A DNA stretch of 64,000 nucleotides from Lachnospiraceae bacterium. Lineage in GTDB: Bacteria; Bacillota; Clostridia; Lachnospirales; Anaerotignaceae. Where the stretch lies: the NCBI GenBank assembly GCA_910576545.1, contig CAJTKM010000010.1, forward strand, positions 1 to 64,000, given 5' to 3'. Below are positions 1 to 8,865 of the stretch, in pieces. The notes under the pieces were generated by a model. That model worked only from the letters and a program-made list of their open reading frames with translations. It did no database searches and had not been told where the DNA came from. Made by a program: the position numbers and the translations under genes. The number at the start of each line of letters is the position of its first letter. Positions within the stretch are counted from its first letter, which is position 1.

Positions 1-147
1 CCTCCCTATAGATTATTTGGTGATACTGCATCAGCAGTTCTCCAAGAATAACTATAAGGAGATTTATAGTGAAATCAAATATGTGTGCTGCCACAATATG
101 TTGTGGTGGCTCTGAAGGTGGAAAATACCATTTCCGGGTGGCTCTGA
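1..147. other. Left-edge stretch, no complete gene
   Basis: No complete gene is visible. A plus-strand frame runs from base 2 to a stop at about 112-114 and could be the last 36 or so codons of a gene entering from the left, ending CHNMLWWL. It has no visible start and I do not recognise it. The stretch ends in short direct repeats and runs into a 5'-truncated recombinase gene, so it probably contains a rearrangement junction. Confidence 0.35.
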
Positions 148-170
148 AGCGGGAAACTGGTGGCTCCCAA
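105..170 (+). repeat. Imperfect direct repeats at a recombinase truncation point
   Basis: The motif GGTGGCTCTGAAG occurs at 105-117 and again at 137-149, each followed within a few bases by GGAAA. A shorter copy, GGTGGCTCCCAAG, lies at 159-171. The repeats sit exactly where the reading frame of the downstream recombinase fragment opens after a stop codon (145-147). They may mark recombination or slippage at the junction, but their function cannot be read from sequence. Confidence 0.5.
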
Positions 171-1020
171 GGGGGATAATATTCAAACGGACAAGTGGAT
201 CGTAGTCCCTGACGCACACCCGCCTATCGTCTCCGTTTCGGATTTTGAAGCGGTGGAGCGGCAGATGCGGGAGGACAGCGCCCACCGGGAGACCGCTATG
301 GAGTGGTCGGCGGACATCCGGGCGGGCATGATCGACCTCTTTGCCGGGAAGATATTCTGCGCCGACTGCGGAAAGCGGATGTACTACAAGCGGCAGCGTA
401 TCCAGTGCAAGGGCGTTGTGTTCCGTGGGGTCTATGATTGCAGCACCCACATGAGGCGGGGGCATGGGACCTGCTTCAAACACGCCATGCGGCAGGACGC
501 CCTCAACGAGAAGGTGTTCAATGCCATCCGGGACCAGCTTCAGGTGGCGCTGGACTATGAGAAGCTCCTGCTTGCCATGCGGGGCGGCGACCGCGAGGCC
601 AGCGTCCGGGAGAAGCACAAGGCGGCGGTGGCGAGCGTCAAGCTCCGGCTGAACGCCCTGAAAAAGAAACGGGCGGGGCTGTATGAGAGCTATGCCGAGG
701 GCATCCTGAACGAGGAGGAATACGCCTTTGCCAAGCAGACCTATGAGGAGCAGTATGAAGCCCTGAACCGCCTCTTGGACGAGGCCGTGGAGCGACGGGA
801 GCGGTTCCTGGCGTCCATCTCCCCGGACAACAAATGGCTCACCATGATGCGGGGCGTTGCCGGGATGACAGGATTGACGCAGGAGCTTGTAGACGCGATA
901 ATCGAGAAGGTGCTTGTCTACGGCGAGGGCCGTATCGAGGTCGTGCTGAACTATAACGATGTATTTTACACCATGCTGGAGTGCGTGGAGCAGATAAAGG
1001 AGGCGGGCGGCGATGACTGA
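148..1020 (+). pseudogene. Serine recombinase lacking the catalytic domain (5'-truncated)
   Basis: The product keeps the middle and C-terminal parts of a large serine recombinase: a recombinase-domain segment (DKWIVVPDAHPPIVS), a zinc ribbon with CADC and later cysteines, and a coiled coil rich in Lys and Glu. The N-terminal resolvase domain with its nucleophilic serine is missing. The frame is open only from base 148, after a TGA; ATG at 160 is the first start. It overlaps the next recombinase by 8 bases, so the pair was one operon. It could be a functional non-catalytic subunit, like the 288-residue protein at 12983-13849, but the stop codon and repeats immediately upstream favour truncation. 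Confidence 0.7.
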
Positions 1021-2608
1021 TTACCGGGTGGGCATTTATATCCGCCTTTCCCTGGCGGACGGGGACGGGAAGGCCGAGAGCGACAGCATCGGCAACCAGC
1101 GGGAGCTGATCCATCAGTTTTTGGACCGCCACCCCCAACTGAAAACAGCGCCCCGGACGGAGTTCGTGGACGATGGGTACACTGGGACCAACACGGACCG
1201 CCCGCAGTTCCAGGCGTTGATGAAGGAGCTTCGCACCGGGGCCATCAATGTGATGGTGACGAAGGATTTTTCCAGATGCCACCGGGACTACACCCAGATG
1301 GGCAACTATCTGGAGTGCGTCTTTCCCTTCCTCGGCGTCCGCTATCTCTCCGTCAATGACGGCTACGACAGCGATGATTACAAGGGCATGACCTCCGGCA
1401 TGGATGTGGTTCTGCGGAACATCATCTATGAGGCGTACAGCAAGGACCTGTCCGTCAAGACCACCACGGCAAAGATCATCATGATGAAGCAGGGCAAATA
1501 CATAGGCAGCTTCGCTCCCTATGGCTTCCAGTTCCATCCCACGGTCCGGAACAAACTGGTGATAGATGAGGACTCGGCGGCGGTGGTGCGGCGTATCTTC
1601 GATATGACCTTGCAGGGTATGGGCAGCACCGCCATCGCCCGCAGGCTGAACAGCGAGGGTGTCCTGACCCCCGGCGCCTACTTCCGACAGAAAAATCCGG
1701 GGAGCGGACGGTTCCGCAAAGCCTCCGAAAAGAACGGCTGGACAGCGGCCACGGTGCTGAACATCCTCCACCAGTATGAGTACACCGGGGCGCTGGTGGG
1801 GCGCAAGCGGTACAAGGCCGGCCTCCATGAAAAGCGGACCGTCCCGCAGGATAAGTCCGACTGGATCATCTATGAGGGGGCGCATGACGCCATCATCAGC
1901 AGGGCGGACTTTGACCGGGCGCAGGAGATCATCCGGCAGAGGCCCAGACGGGCAAAGGGGACATCACAGGAATATCCGCTGAAAGGGCTTCTCAAATGCG
2001 GCAACTGCCATAGGACACTGAGCCGTATCCACAGTTCTGCCGGATACTACTACCGCTGCACCAAGAGCAGGACGGATGAGAACAGCGACTGCCCGAAGGG
2101 AAAGCTGTTCTCCGAGAAGGAGATCGAGGGCATCATCTTCCGGGCGGTCACGCAGATGCTGGCTATCTGCCAGGAGCAGAAAAAGCAGAAGTCCTCCCTG
2201 ATGCTGACCCGCAAGGAGCGCATCGCCGCCTGTGTTGCGGAGCTTCAAAAGCTGGAACAGCAGCAGGAACGGTACAGGCAGGAGAAGTTCAGGGCCTACG
2301 AGGATTACAGCGGCGGGACGCTGGCAAAGGACGCCTACCTGAGACAGCGGGCGGACATTGACAGTAAACTCGCCGCCGCCAAAGCCGAACAGGAGGCGCA
2401 GGAACAGCTTTTATCTGAATTGGAGCATCTGGACTTTCAGGACAAGGCGCAGGAGGATGATGTGTTCACTTCCTTTGCCGGGGCTACGGAACTGACGGCG
2501 GAACTGGCGGGGACGTTCATCAAGGAAGTGCTGGTGTCCTCTCCCACCGAGATCGAGATCGTCTGGAAGTTCCGGGATGTGTTCGATATGCAGAGACATG
2601 ACAACTGA
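1013..2608 (+). CDS. Large serine recombinase, intact
   Basis: A 531-residue site-specific recombinase expected to integrate or excise a mobile element through a serine-DNA intermediate. Residues 1-150 form the resolvase domain with the family start YIRLS (nucleophile Ser13) and the conserved TKDFSRCHRDYTQMGNYLE stretch. A recombinase domain, a zinc ribbon (CGNC, then paired cysteines) and a C-terminal coiled coil (about 395-460) follow. The start overlaps the preceding recombinase fragment by 8 bases. It is the only complete recombinase in this first cluster and may still be active. Its att sites are not identified. Confidence 0.92.
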   Translation: MTDYRVGIYIRLSLADGDGKAESDSIGNQRELIHQFLDRHPQLKTAPRTEFVDDGYTGTNTDRPQFQALMKELRTGAINVMVTKDFSRCHRDYTQMGNYLECVFPFLGVRYLSVNDGYDSDDYKGMTSGMDVVLRNIIYEAYSKDLSVKTTTAKIIMMKQGKYIGSFAPYGFQFHPTVRNKLVIDEDSAAVVRRIFDMTLQGMGSTAIARRLNSEGVLTPGAYFRQKNPGSGRFRKASEKNGWTAATVLNILHQYEYTGALVGRKRYKAGLHEKRTVPQDKSDWIIYEGAHDAIISRADFDRAQEIIRQRPRRAKGTSQEYPLKGLLKCGNCHRTLSRIHSSAGYYYRCTKSRTDENSDCPKGKLFSEKEIEGIIFRAVTQMLAICQEQKKQKSSLMLTRKERIAACVAELQKLEQQQERYRQEKFRAYEDYSGGTLAKDAYLRQRADIDSKLAAAKAEQEAQEQLLSELEHLDFQDKAQEDDVFTSFAGATELTAELAGTFIKEVLVSSPTEIEIVWKFRDVFDMQRHDN

Positions 2609-2633
2609 TAAAGGTTTCTACTTCACGATAAAG

Positions 2634-2684
2634 CGGATGCCGGGGGCGGTCTGGGAAAGACCTGTTGGCCGCCTCTGGCATCCG
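2634..2684. repeat. Inverted repeat between recombinase genes
   Basis: CGGATGCC at 2634-2641 pairs with GGCATCCG at 2677-2684, and an inner GGCGG/CCGCC extends the stem. It is followed by A-rich rather than T-rich sequence on the plus strand, so it is a poor terminator there. It lies between the intact recombinase and a 5'-truncated one and could be part of a recombination end. Confidence 0.5.
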
Positions 2685-2703
2685 TAAAAAATTTGGTGTT
2701 TAG

Positions 2704-4080
2704 TTGACACAAAGAGACCTCTCCCGCCTTGGCCGTAACTACATCATGTGCGGGCAGTACACAGAGATTTATTTCCCGGAGCGTCATGTGCGCTACATCG
2801 CCCTGAACGACGGAGTTGACACGCTGAACCAGACCAGCAGCATGGACATTACGCCGTTCAAGCACATCCTGAACGATATGTACGCCAAGGATATTTCCAC
2901 CAAAATCAAGTCCACCCTCCATACCAAAGCAAAGCGCGGCGAATACCTCGGCGCACTCGACCCCTATGGCTACCTGCGGCATCCTGACGATAAGCACAAG
3001 CTGATCATCAACGAGGAAACCGCGCCGGTTGTCCGGCGGATGTTTGAAATGTGTGCGGCAGGGATTGGGGCAAGGAGCATTGCTTCTACCCTGAACAACG
3101 AGGGCATCTTATCCCCCAAGGAATACACCCGCTTCCGCAAGCACAACCCTGAACGGGATGGCGAGTTTGAACGCCGCCACTTCTGGACGCGGACTTATGT
3201 GCAGTTTATGTTGAAAAACGAAATCTATGTGGGGAGCATGGTGCAGGGACGGGAATACACGCCATCCTACCGCAGCAAGAAGCGGGAACCCATCCCCAAA
3301 GAGGACTGGATCGTGGTTCCCAATACGCACGAACCCATTGTATCGCGGGAATTATTTGATGAAGCGCAGAAACGCATGGGAGCGCGGAAAAAGACCATTC
3401 AGGCGAAAGACGAACCCGATTTATTTGCAGGGCTGTTCTTCTGTGAAGCCTGCGGAACCTCCATGCTTCCCAAGGTAAGCCAGCAGAAATACTTCTACTA
3501 CAACTGCGGGCGCAGCCACGCGATTGGGAAATTAGCCTGCTCCAGCCACTACATCAACCGTGACACCTTTCACCAGGCAGTGCTTGAGGACATCCGCCGC
3601 AACGCGAAACTGTTCAGCGAGGACGCTGAAAAAGCCGCACAGCGGCTCATGGAACTGAAATGCGCCGACCAGCAGAAACAGACCGCAACAATGAAGCGTG
3701 ACATTGCATCGGCAAAGAATCGGCTGGCCGATCTGGACGTGAAGCTGAAACGCACCTATGAGGACAACATGAGCGGCAAGCTGCCCGACCATATCTTTAC
3801 CATGTTTATCGCAGACTACGATACGGAACGGGCAACGCTGAAAGCGAACATTGCGGAGATGGAAAAGGCGCTGGAAAAGATACGGGATACCAAAGCTGAT
3901 ATTGACCGCTTCGCTGACCTTATCCAGAAATACACCAGCTTTGAAAAACTCGACCGCTTCATGCTTCACGAACTGATTGACCGGATTACGATTTACGAAA
4001 CGCCGGGTATGGGACGCTGCCGCAAGGGTAAAGAAAAGCGCATTACCATCTACTACAAATTTGTCGGGGCTATCCAATAA
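2704..4080 (+). pseudogene. Serine recombinase, N-terminal catalytic part missing
   Basis: The frame begins (TTG at 2704) inside the resolvase domain at RDLSRLGRNYIMCGQY. Roughly the first 75-80 residues, including the catalytic serine, are absent. The rest is well preserved over about 458 residues: recombinase domain, zinc ribbon (CEACGTSM and later cysteines) and coiled-coil tail. Good preservation with a clean loss of the front suggests recent disruption by the element carrying the upstream recombinases. No ribosome binding site suits the TTG, so the fragment is probably not translated as a working enzyme. Confidence 0.75.
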
Positions 4081-4083
4081 TGC

Positions 4084-4113
4084 AAAAACGGCATCCCCTA
4101 TGGATGCCGAAAA
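4084..4113 (-). terminator. Candidate rho-independent terminator (minus)
   Basis: CGGCATCC (4089-4096) pairs with GGATGCCG (4102-4109). Read on the minus strand the stem is followed by TTTTTG. It would end transcription of the small minus-strand frame at 4117-4209. Confidence 0.5.
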
Positions 4114-4116
4114 AAA

Positions 4117-4209
4117 TCACTTGGCTTTACGTCCTTTTGTCATATCATCATCATGGGAGAGTCTTTCGTATAGGGCGGTGAGTTTGTCTTTCTCTGTCTG
4201 CTTCTTCAT
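4117..4209 (-). pseudogene. 30-residue stub of a serine recombinase N-terminus
   Basis: ATG at 4209 follows a good ribosome binding site (AAAGGAGG, 7-base spacing). The frame encodes 30 residues containing LTALYERLSHDDD, the conserved start of Tn1549/TndX-type serine recombinases including the nucleophilic serine, then runs into KGRKAK and stops. It is oriented opposite to the truncated recombinase at 2704-4080 and is a remnant of a different copy. A real small protein cannot be excluded because start and RBS are intact. Confidence 0.55.
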
Positions 4210-4263
4210 GGTGTGTAACCTCCTTTCTTTGAGGGTGCGCGCTTCCCTATAACCCTATTATAC

Positions 4264-4794
4264 TTATCTGTTCGGGTCAGTGATGCAATAGCTGCTGTGC
4301 ATCTGCATGAGGTTGGGCTTAACAAAAAATCTCGTCTTGCCGCTGCCGGAACCGCCGATCACCAGCACATTCTTGTTCCGGGCGGTCTTGGGGTCTTTGG
4401 GCCTGCCGTTCATCGTCAGCCGTTCGGTCTGCGTGAGCAGGATGTTGTTTTCAAATACGGGGTCGATATACGGCGCTATGTCTTTTGGCCCGCCCCATCT
4501 GGCCGAACCATATTCCATCCCGTGGCGGTATTTCTTGGCGTTCTTGCCTTTCAGGTACACCGCCAGCCGCACCAGCACAGCGCCCCCGATGCCGATACAC
4601 TGGTCAAAGGGGTGGAAGCTGGGCAGGCCGTTGGCGAACGCCGCCGTCAGGCTGTCCATAAAGTGGAGCATCTTTTGGGAGGCATCCGCCCCCGCCGCCA
4701 GCCGCCACGCCTCGCCCATCTTGCCGAACAGCCACACGAACAGCAGATAGGGCAAATTCGTGATAATGATTTTCTTTACATCCGGCTTCACCAC
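4264..4794 (-). pseudogene. Truncated VirD4-type coupling protein
   Basis: N-terminal 176 residues of a conjugative coupling ATPase: two membrane segments, then a Walker A motif (GGSGSGKT) and the family stretch MQMHSSYCITDP. The frame then ends in NR and a stop where intact relatives continue with TDPKG and about 400 more residues. The break coincides with the edge of the recombinase element at about 4262, so that element integrated into this gene. GTG at 4794 overlaps the PcfB stop by 7 bases, the usual PcfB-VirD4 arrangement. A separate full-length VirD4 lies at 22444-24450. Confidence 0.85.
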
Positions 4795-5258
4795 TCCATC
4801 CCCCTTTCCCTGATCTTCTCCTTGGCCCGCTGGACATTCCAGCCAGCCGCTTCCCGCAGGACGGACAGCGCCTTGCGGATGGAGGGCTTGGCCTCCCGCG
4901 ACAGCTTCTTGGCGGTGAACTCCTTGAAAGCCTGTTCCAGATTGTCGGCGTCCCGGCTCTTGAAGATCACGATATAGTGGGGCGGCTGGGTGGTCTTGTC
5001 CTTCCGCAAGGCGAAGTCCACGCCGTATTTCTTGGCGCAGGGCTTGAACGCGGCGATGTTGGCGTCGGTGATCTCAATGTTGGACAGCGCCGCCCCGTGC
5101 TGCTTCAACTGCTTTAGGCTCTGCTGGCCCTGATGGAGCTTGGGGCCGTGTTTCTGGGCCTCCAAAAACTTTTTCAGGGCCATTTGCAGCACTTGGGCCG
5201 TCAGCTTCCCGGTTTTCATGGATAATGCGATGGTCTTTTGAGTGACTTCCTCCTGCAA
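4788..5258 (-). CDS. PcfB family protein (DUF3801)
   Basis: 156 residues matching the PcfB/DUF3801 family, accessory proteins encoded just before VirD4 in Gram-positive conjugative elements and thought to help bring substrates to the coupling protein. Recognisable features are the N-terminal helix with QKTIALSMKTG, the central HYIVIFKSRDADNLEQAF and the basic C-terminus. Translation probably starts at TTG 5258, 8 bases after AGGAGG; the nearby ATG at 5265 is out of frame. Its VirD4 partner is truncated, so this copy is likely an orphan. Confidence 0.85.
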   Translation of the reverse strand: MQEEVTQKTIALSMKTGKLTAQVLQMALKKFLEAQKHGPKLHQGQQSLKQLKQHGAALSNIEITDANIAAFKPCAKKYGVDFALRKDKTTQPPHYIVIFKSRDADNLEQAFKEFTAKKLSREAKPSIRKALSVLREAAGWNVQRAKEKIRERGMEW

Positions 5259-5333
5259 GCGTCATACCTCCTTTGCCAGAAGTCGAAAAGGGCGGCTACG
5301 GTGGAACCATCAGCCGCCGCAGGTAAATTTGCA

Positions 5334-5546
5334 TCAGATACGCACCCGCAGGCCGTTCAGATCGTCGGCCCGGATGCCCACCAGATACCAGTTGGCGGCG
5401 TACTCAATGCGGGTGGGCTTCCACCTGCCACCCACCATCACGTCGAAGCACTGTCCACAGTGCAGACCGCCGTAGTAGTCGGCCAGATCAAAGCGGATGT
5501 CGTAGCGGTCTGTCCGCTCGTCGAAGATCAATGCGCCCTGTTTCAT
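5334..5546 (-). CDS. DUF5348 family protein
   Basis: Small protein of 70 residues starting MKQGALIFDERTDRYDIRF, with the RFDLADYYGGLHCGQCFDV core typical of DUF5348. Function is unknown; it is common in Tn1549-like elements beside pcfB and the replication initiator. ATG 5546 is preferred over an upstream in-frame ATG because AGGAGGCC stands 5 bases before it. Confidence 0.75.
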   Translation of the reverse strand: MKQGALIFDERTDRYDIRFDLADYYGGLHCGQCFDVMVGGRWKPTRIEYAANWYLVGIRADDLNGLRVRI

Positions 5547-5562
5547 AGTCAGGCCTCCTTTG

Positions 5563-6444
5563 TCAGATTTTGCCCTCCGCCATATCATGGGCGACGAGGG
5601 CAGTATAGTAGCTTCCCATAGTGCTGGGGGCGTTGAACAGCACCGCCAGTAGGTATTTCTTGATGTTGCGGATTTTCGTGGTGTTCTCCCGCATACAGTC
5701 CATGACGAACTCGATATGGCCGCTGTTCAGTTTCAGCATTTTGGCCTTTACCAGCTCGGCGGGGTAGTCGTCCCCGGCGACACGGATAGTCTTGCGGGCC
5801 GTGCAGACGGTTTCCACCAGCAATTCCACAATGCCATCCAATTTCTCCCGGTCGATCTTGGAGTGGCGCAGGAGGTGGTCGTACTCGATATTCTCCTTGA
5901 TGATGTCCCGGTAAATCTCAACGGCGCTCTGCGTGGCCGCTTCCGTTCCTTTCCTTTCCGGCGGCGAAGCCGCAACAGCCGCCCCAGCGGGAGGGGACGA
6001 AAGGGAGGGAATGGAATGGGTAATTGATGGGTCAGTAATAGCTTGGTCTTTAGTTACTCTATCTTTATTTAATTGCGTTGGATTTTCCGACGTCGGTTTT
6101 CCCGTTGTCGGGTTTTCCGACGACGGTTTATCCAACGACGGCGGCAAAGAAACAGGCTGTTCGTGGATGATGTACTCGTTGCTGCTGAATTTGCCGCTTT
6201 CGTCCGTGGTCTGGTGGCGCTCAATGTACCCGGCCCGCTCCAATTCGTTGACAGCGGAACGAATAGCATCCTTGCTCTCCCGGTTGATGCAGCACAGGCC
6301 GGACAGGGTGTAATCCCAATCTTCCGGGAGGCTAAGTATCTGCGACAGCAGGCCCTTGGCTTTCAGGGACAGGGCTTTGTCCCGCAGGTGGTAGTTCGAC
6401 ATCACCGTGTACCCCTTGTTCCTCTCCACGCGGAATACTGGCAT
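5563..6444 (-). CDS. Replication initiator / replisome organiser-like protein
   Basis: 293-residue DNA-binding protein of the initiator type carried by conjugative elements. The N-terminal winged helix (about 1-95) contains YHLRDKALSLKAKGLLSQ and LCCINRESKDAIRSAVNEL. A low-complexity Pro/Ser/Thr linker (about 100-165) repeats SENPT/GKPT motifs, and a C-terminal helical domain ends NIKKYLLAVLFNAPST. ATG 6444 is chosen because AGGAG lies just upstream. It probably supported autonomous replication of the older, now interrupted ICE. Confidence 0.8.
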   Translation of the reverse strand: MPVFRVERNKGYTVMSNYHLRDKALSLKAKGLLSQILSLPEDWDYTLSGLCCINRESKDAIRSAVNELERAGYIERHQTTDESGKFSSNEYIIHEQPVSLPPSLDKPSSENPTTGKPTSENPTQLNKDRVTKDQAITDPSITHSIPSLSSPPAGAAVAASPPERKGTEAATQSAVEIYRDIIKENIEYDHLLRHSKIDREKLDGIVELLVETVCTARKTIRVAGDDYPAELVKAKMLKLNSGHIEFVMDCMRENTTKIRNIKKYLLAVLFNAPSTMGSYYTALVAHDMAEGKI

Positions 6445-6474
6445 GGTTCTCCGCTCCTTTCGGTGTCTGGACAT

Positions 6475-6511
6475 GAAAAAACGCCGCAGACTTTTTCAAA
6501 ATCTGCGGCGT
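6475..6511 (-). terminator. Rho-independent terminator (minus)
   Basis: CGCCGCAGA (6482-6490) pairs with TCTGCGGCG (6502-6510); on the minus strand the stem runs into six T residues. It follows the remnant frame ending at 6527 and precedes the initiator gene. Confidence 0.75.
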
Positions 6512-6526
6512 TCGCCTGTCCTTGCT

Positions 6527-6735
6527 CTATTCGGTTTTTGTGTTCCCACACTCCATATCAATCACGACCGAAACGGTGATATAGTCCTCAATGCGCTTAT
6601 TGCGGAGTTTATCGCCCTCGGCATCGAACACCACATGACGGGCAAAGTGCTGGAAACGCAGGATTTCTACGAGTTTCCTCTTTGTAGCAACACAATAGTC
6701 TCCACGTGCGCTGTGTGTTGAAACCTGATGCGCTT
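6527..6735 (-). pseudogene. C-terminal remnant of an unidentified protein
   Basis: An open minus-strand frame of about 68 codons without a start ends VVIDMECGNTKTE just before a strong terminator. Recognisable stretches include GDYCVATKRKLVEILRFQ and VVFDAEGDKLRNKRIEDY. I do not recognise the family. A stop at about 6736 and unrelated sequence upstream suggest a rearrangement removed the front of the gene. Confidence 0.45.
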
Positions 6736-6878
6736 AGAAGAGATTTCGCCCTTGGCGTAAACTTAATTTGATTAATTCATATCCCGCCATTGGCTCGCAT
6801 AAATCAAAAAGCCCTTGGGGTATAATGGCTTTCCCATCAAAAACACAAGTCCAAAAGCTTTTTCATTTATACTGTAAC

Positions 6879-7487
6879 TCATCCTTTTAGTATTGCATCC
6901 CATAGGATACGGGTCAAATATTCATATTCTGAGTAAATGCCATCAGATGCTTTCACCAGTGAATCCCTTACATAATCTGCATTATCTTTCAAAAGGGATT
7001 TATTCATTTTAAACCCATGGAATTCCGAAAACTGCGTCGCAAATGTCATTACTGCCCGTGTATTCCCTTCCCTAAACGGATGGATCTGCCATATCTTTGC
7101 AATCAACTCTGAAAACTTTGCTGCCGTTTCTTCAATGCTCAAATCAGACCATTCTACACTATTCAGTTCCTCCATTGCCGCATCTATATCTCTTTGGATA
7201 TCATTTGTGTCAGAATATCTGACTGTATCTCCGCCAAGGACGCGTTCCCCCTTGACAATGTTGATTCCCCTTTCTTTCCCTGCCCAATCATAAATATCGC
7301 CAAATATATAGGCATGGATATCCTTCAGCCTTTGATAGTCAAATACTGGTGATTTTATCTTATCGTCAATATCCAGAAGTTTTATATACGCAATATTGGC
7401 CTCTGCCTCAGATAAAAGCTTTGCATCTTTTATGTTTAATATGTTCCTTAGTACTGGAACATCATCATACAGATAATAGTCTTTCAT
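6879..7487 (-). CDS. Fic-domain protein (probable AMPylating toxin)
   Basis: 202-residue Fic protein. The active-site motif HPFREGNTRA at 136-145 matches HPFx(D/E)GNxR fully, so catalysis (transfer of AMP or another nucleotide group to a protein hydroxyl) is expected. The YIKLLDI and HAYIFGDIYDWAGKER stretches are typical of the Fic core. No inhibitory helix is seen within the protein. The gene directly upstream (7494-7706) encodes an antitoxin of the VbhA type, 6 bases away, so this is a type II toxin-antitoxin pair. Confidence 0.9.
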   Translation of the reverse strand: MKDYYLYDDVPVLRNILNIKDAKLLSEAEANIAYIKLLDIDDKIKSPVFDYQRLKDIHAYIFGDIYDWAGKERGINIVKGERVLGGDTVRYSDTNDIQRDIDAAMEELNSVEWSDLSIEETAAKFSELIAKIWQIHPFREGNTRAVMTFATQFSEFHGFKMNKSLLKDNADYVRDSLVKASDGIYSEYEYLTRILWDAILKG

Positions 7488-7493
7488 AGCACA

Positions 7494-7706
7494 TCAAGCC
7501 TCAACTTTATATCGCCGAATTGTATCAGCAAGGATTTCAGATATTTCCTTTTTTCCATCAACATATTCTTGCACTAGTTCCATCGTTTCCTCTGTTGGCA
7601 TTGCCGCATCTAAAGTTGAAATTGCCAGAGCATCATTTGCAATTTTCTCCCGCAGCACTTTTGTCGTATTTTTAATAGAGTAGCTTTTTTCTGCCACAAC
7701 TCCCAT
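7494..7706 (-). CDS. VbhA-type antitoxin of the Fic pair
   Basis: About 70-residue helical protein upstream of fic. Its layout (ANDALAISTLDAAMPTEET, then a helix ending DTIRRYK) fits the antitoxin VbhA family, whose helix blocks ATP binding in Fic using the motif (S/T)xxxE(G/N). Aligned by eye, the motif here reads IxxxDA, so both the Ser/Thr and the Glu are replaced. ATG 7706 is chosen because AGGAAG stands before it; an upstream in-frame ATG has no RBS. Confidence 0.75.
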   Translation of the reverse strand: MGVVAEKSYSIKNTTKVLREKIANDALAISTLDAAMPTEETMELVQEYVDGKKEISEILADTIRRYKVEA

Positions 7707-7905
7707 TAGAACACTTCCTTTCATATTTCTAATTTATATCAAAGATTCTATTCAGCCAATTAAATTACTTATTTCATACTATGTTCTAAATCGTATAATT
7801 CAATCCATTCGGTGTTTCCTCCTTGTTGTTTACTATAATTTACTTTACCAGCAGTGCAAAAAAATTGACACTCCCTTTGGGGGTGCGGACATTTTCTTGG
7901 GCCGG

Positions 7906-8835
7906 TTATGCTGCCAGTCCAAGGCTCTGCCTGTACTCCAGCGGGCTCATATTTCCAAGGGATATTTTTATCCGCTTTTCATTATACCATAGCAGATATT
8001 TATTCAGTGAGCTAATGAATTCCTGGATGCTCACACTAGTCCAGTCCCGGTTGTAAAACATTTCGTTTTTCAATCGGCCAAACAACCCTTCGCAGGCGAC
8101 ATTATCTGGAGAACATCCCTTTTGCAACATGGAACGCTCTAGCCCGGCCTTTTCCATACGGCTGTCCCAGCCATGCCAACAGTAGTGGCTCCCCCGTCAG
8201 AATGGACGATGGGGTGTTCCGCCTCCCCATGCTGTGAAACCGCGTCGTCCAGCATGCTATTTACCAAGGCTGCGTCCAGCGTCGTACCGACCGTCCAGTA
8301 TGGCAGCATCCCATCAAAACAGTCTACAATTAAGGAAAGGTAGACCTTCCCTGCTGGAATGGCAAATTCTGTGATGTCAGTAAGCCATTTTTCATTTGGT
8401 TTTCCCGCATGGAAATCCCTGTTTATCCTATTGGGCACAGAGGGGGGATTTCTCCTTGATAAGAATTATATTTCCTCCTGCGTTTCACCTTGACGATAAG
8501 CCCCTCTTCCACCATGATTCTACACACCGTTTTCTCGGAAACGGTTATTCCTTCACGGCGAAGCAGGGCGTGTATCCTGCGGTATCCCTAACGCCCGCTG
8601 TTTTCATGGAAAAGGGCGGAAATCTTTTCCCGGATACCGGGATACTTATCCTGCCTTTTACAGGCGTTCTTTTGATAATAATAACTGCTTTTGGGCAGAC
8701 CGAGCCTATCCAGCAGCGGCAGCAGTGAATATTTGTCCTTCAATGCATCAACAATCACTGCCTTCTTTTTGTTTTTGAGAGTTTCCGTGTTGACATCATG
8801 AACATTTATCCCGTTTTTGCTAATTTTTGATAACA
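7906..8835 (-). pseudogene. Decayed IS3-family (IS150-like) transposase
   Basis: Pieces of an IS3-type OrfB are spread over different minus-strand frames. The N-terminal part (about 8835-8440) contains KSSYYYQKN and GYRRIHALLRREGITVSEKT with an in-frame stop. The middle (8438-8139) contains KWLTDITEFAIP and HSDGG. The C-terminal part (8157-7906) contains CEGLFGRLKNEMFY and WYNEKRIKISLGNMSP. Stops and frameshifts rule out activity. It differs from the two intact IS copies at 9693 and 26689. Confidence 0.85.
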
Positions 8836-8865
8836 GGATATATCTGTATCTAACTTATATTGAAA

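Noticed and set aside
6742-6885. 36-codon ORF overlapping the fic stop (ATGA), starting MSYSINEKAFG
   Set aside because: Start overlap is attractive, but a second frame (GLFDLCEPMAGYELIKL) in the same DNA looks equally protein-like, and neither has a recognisable family; kept out of the gene list.
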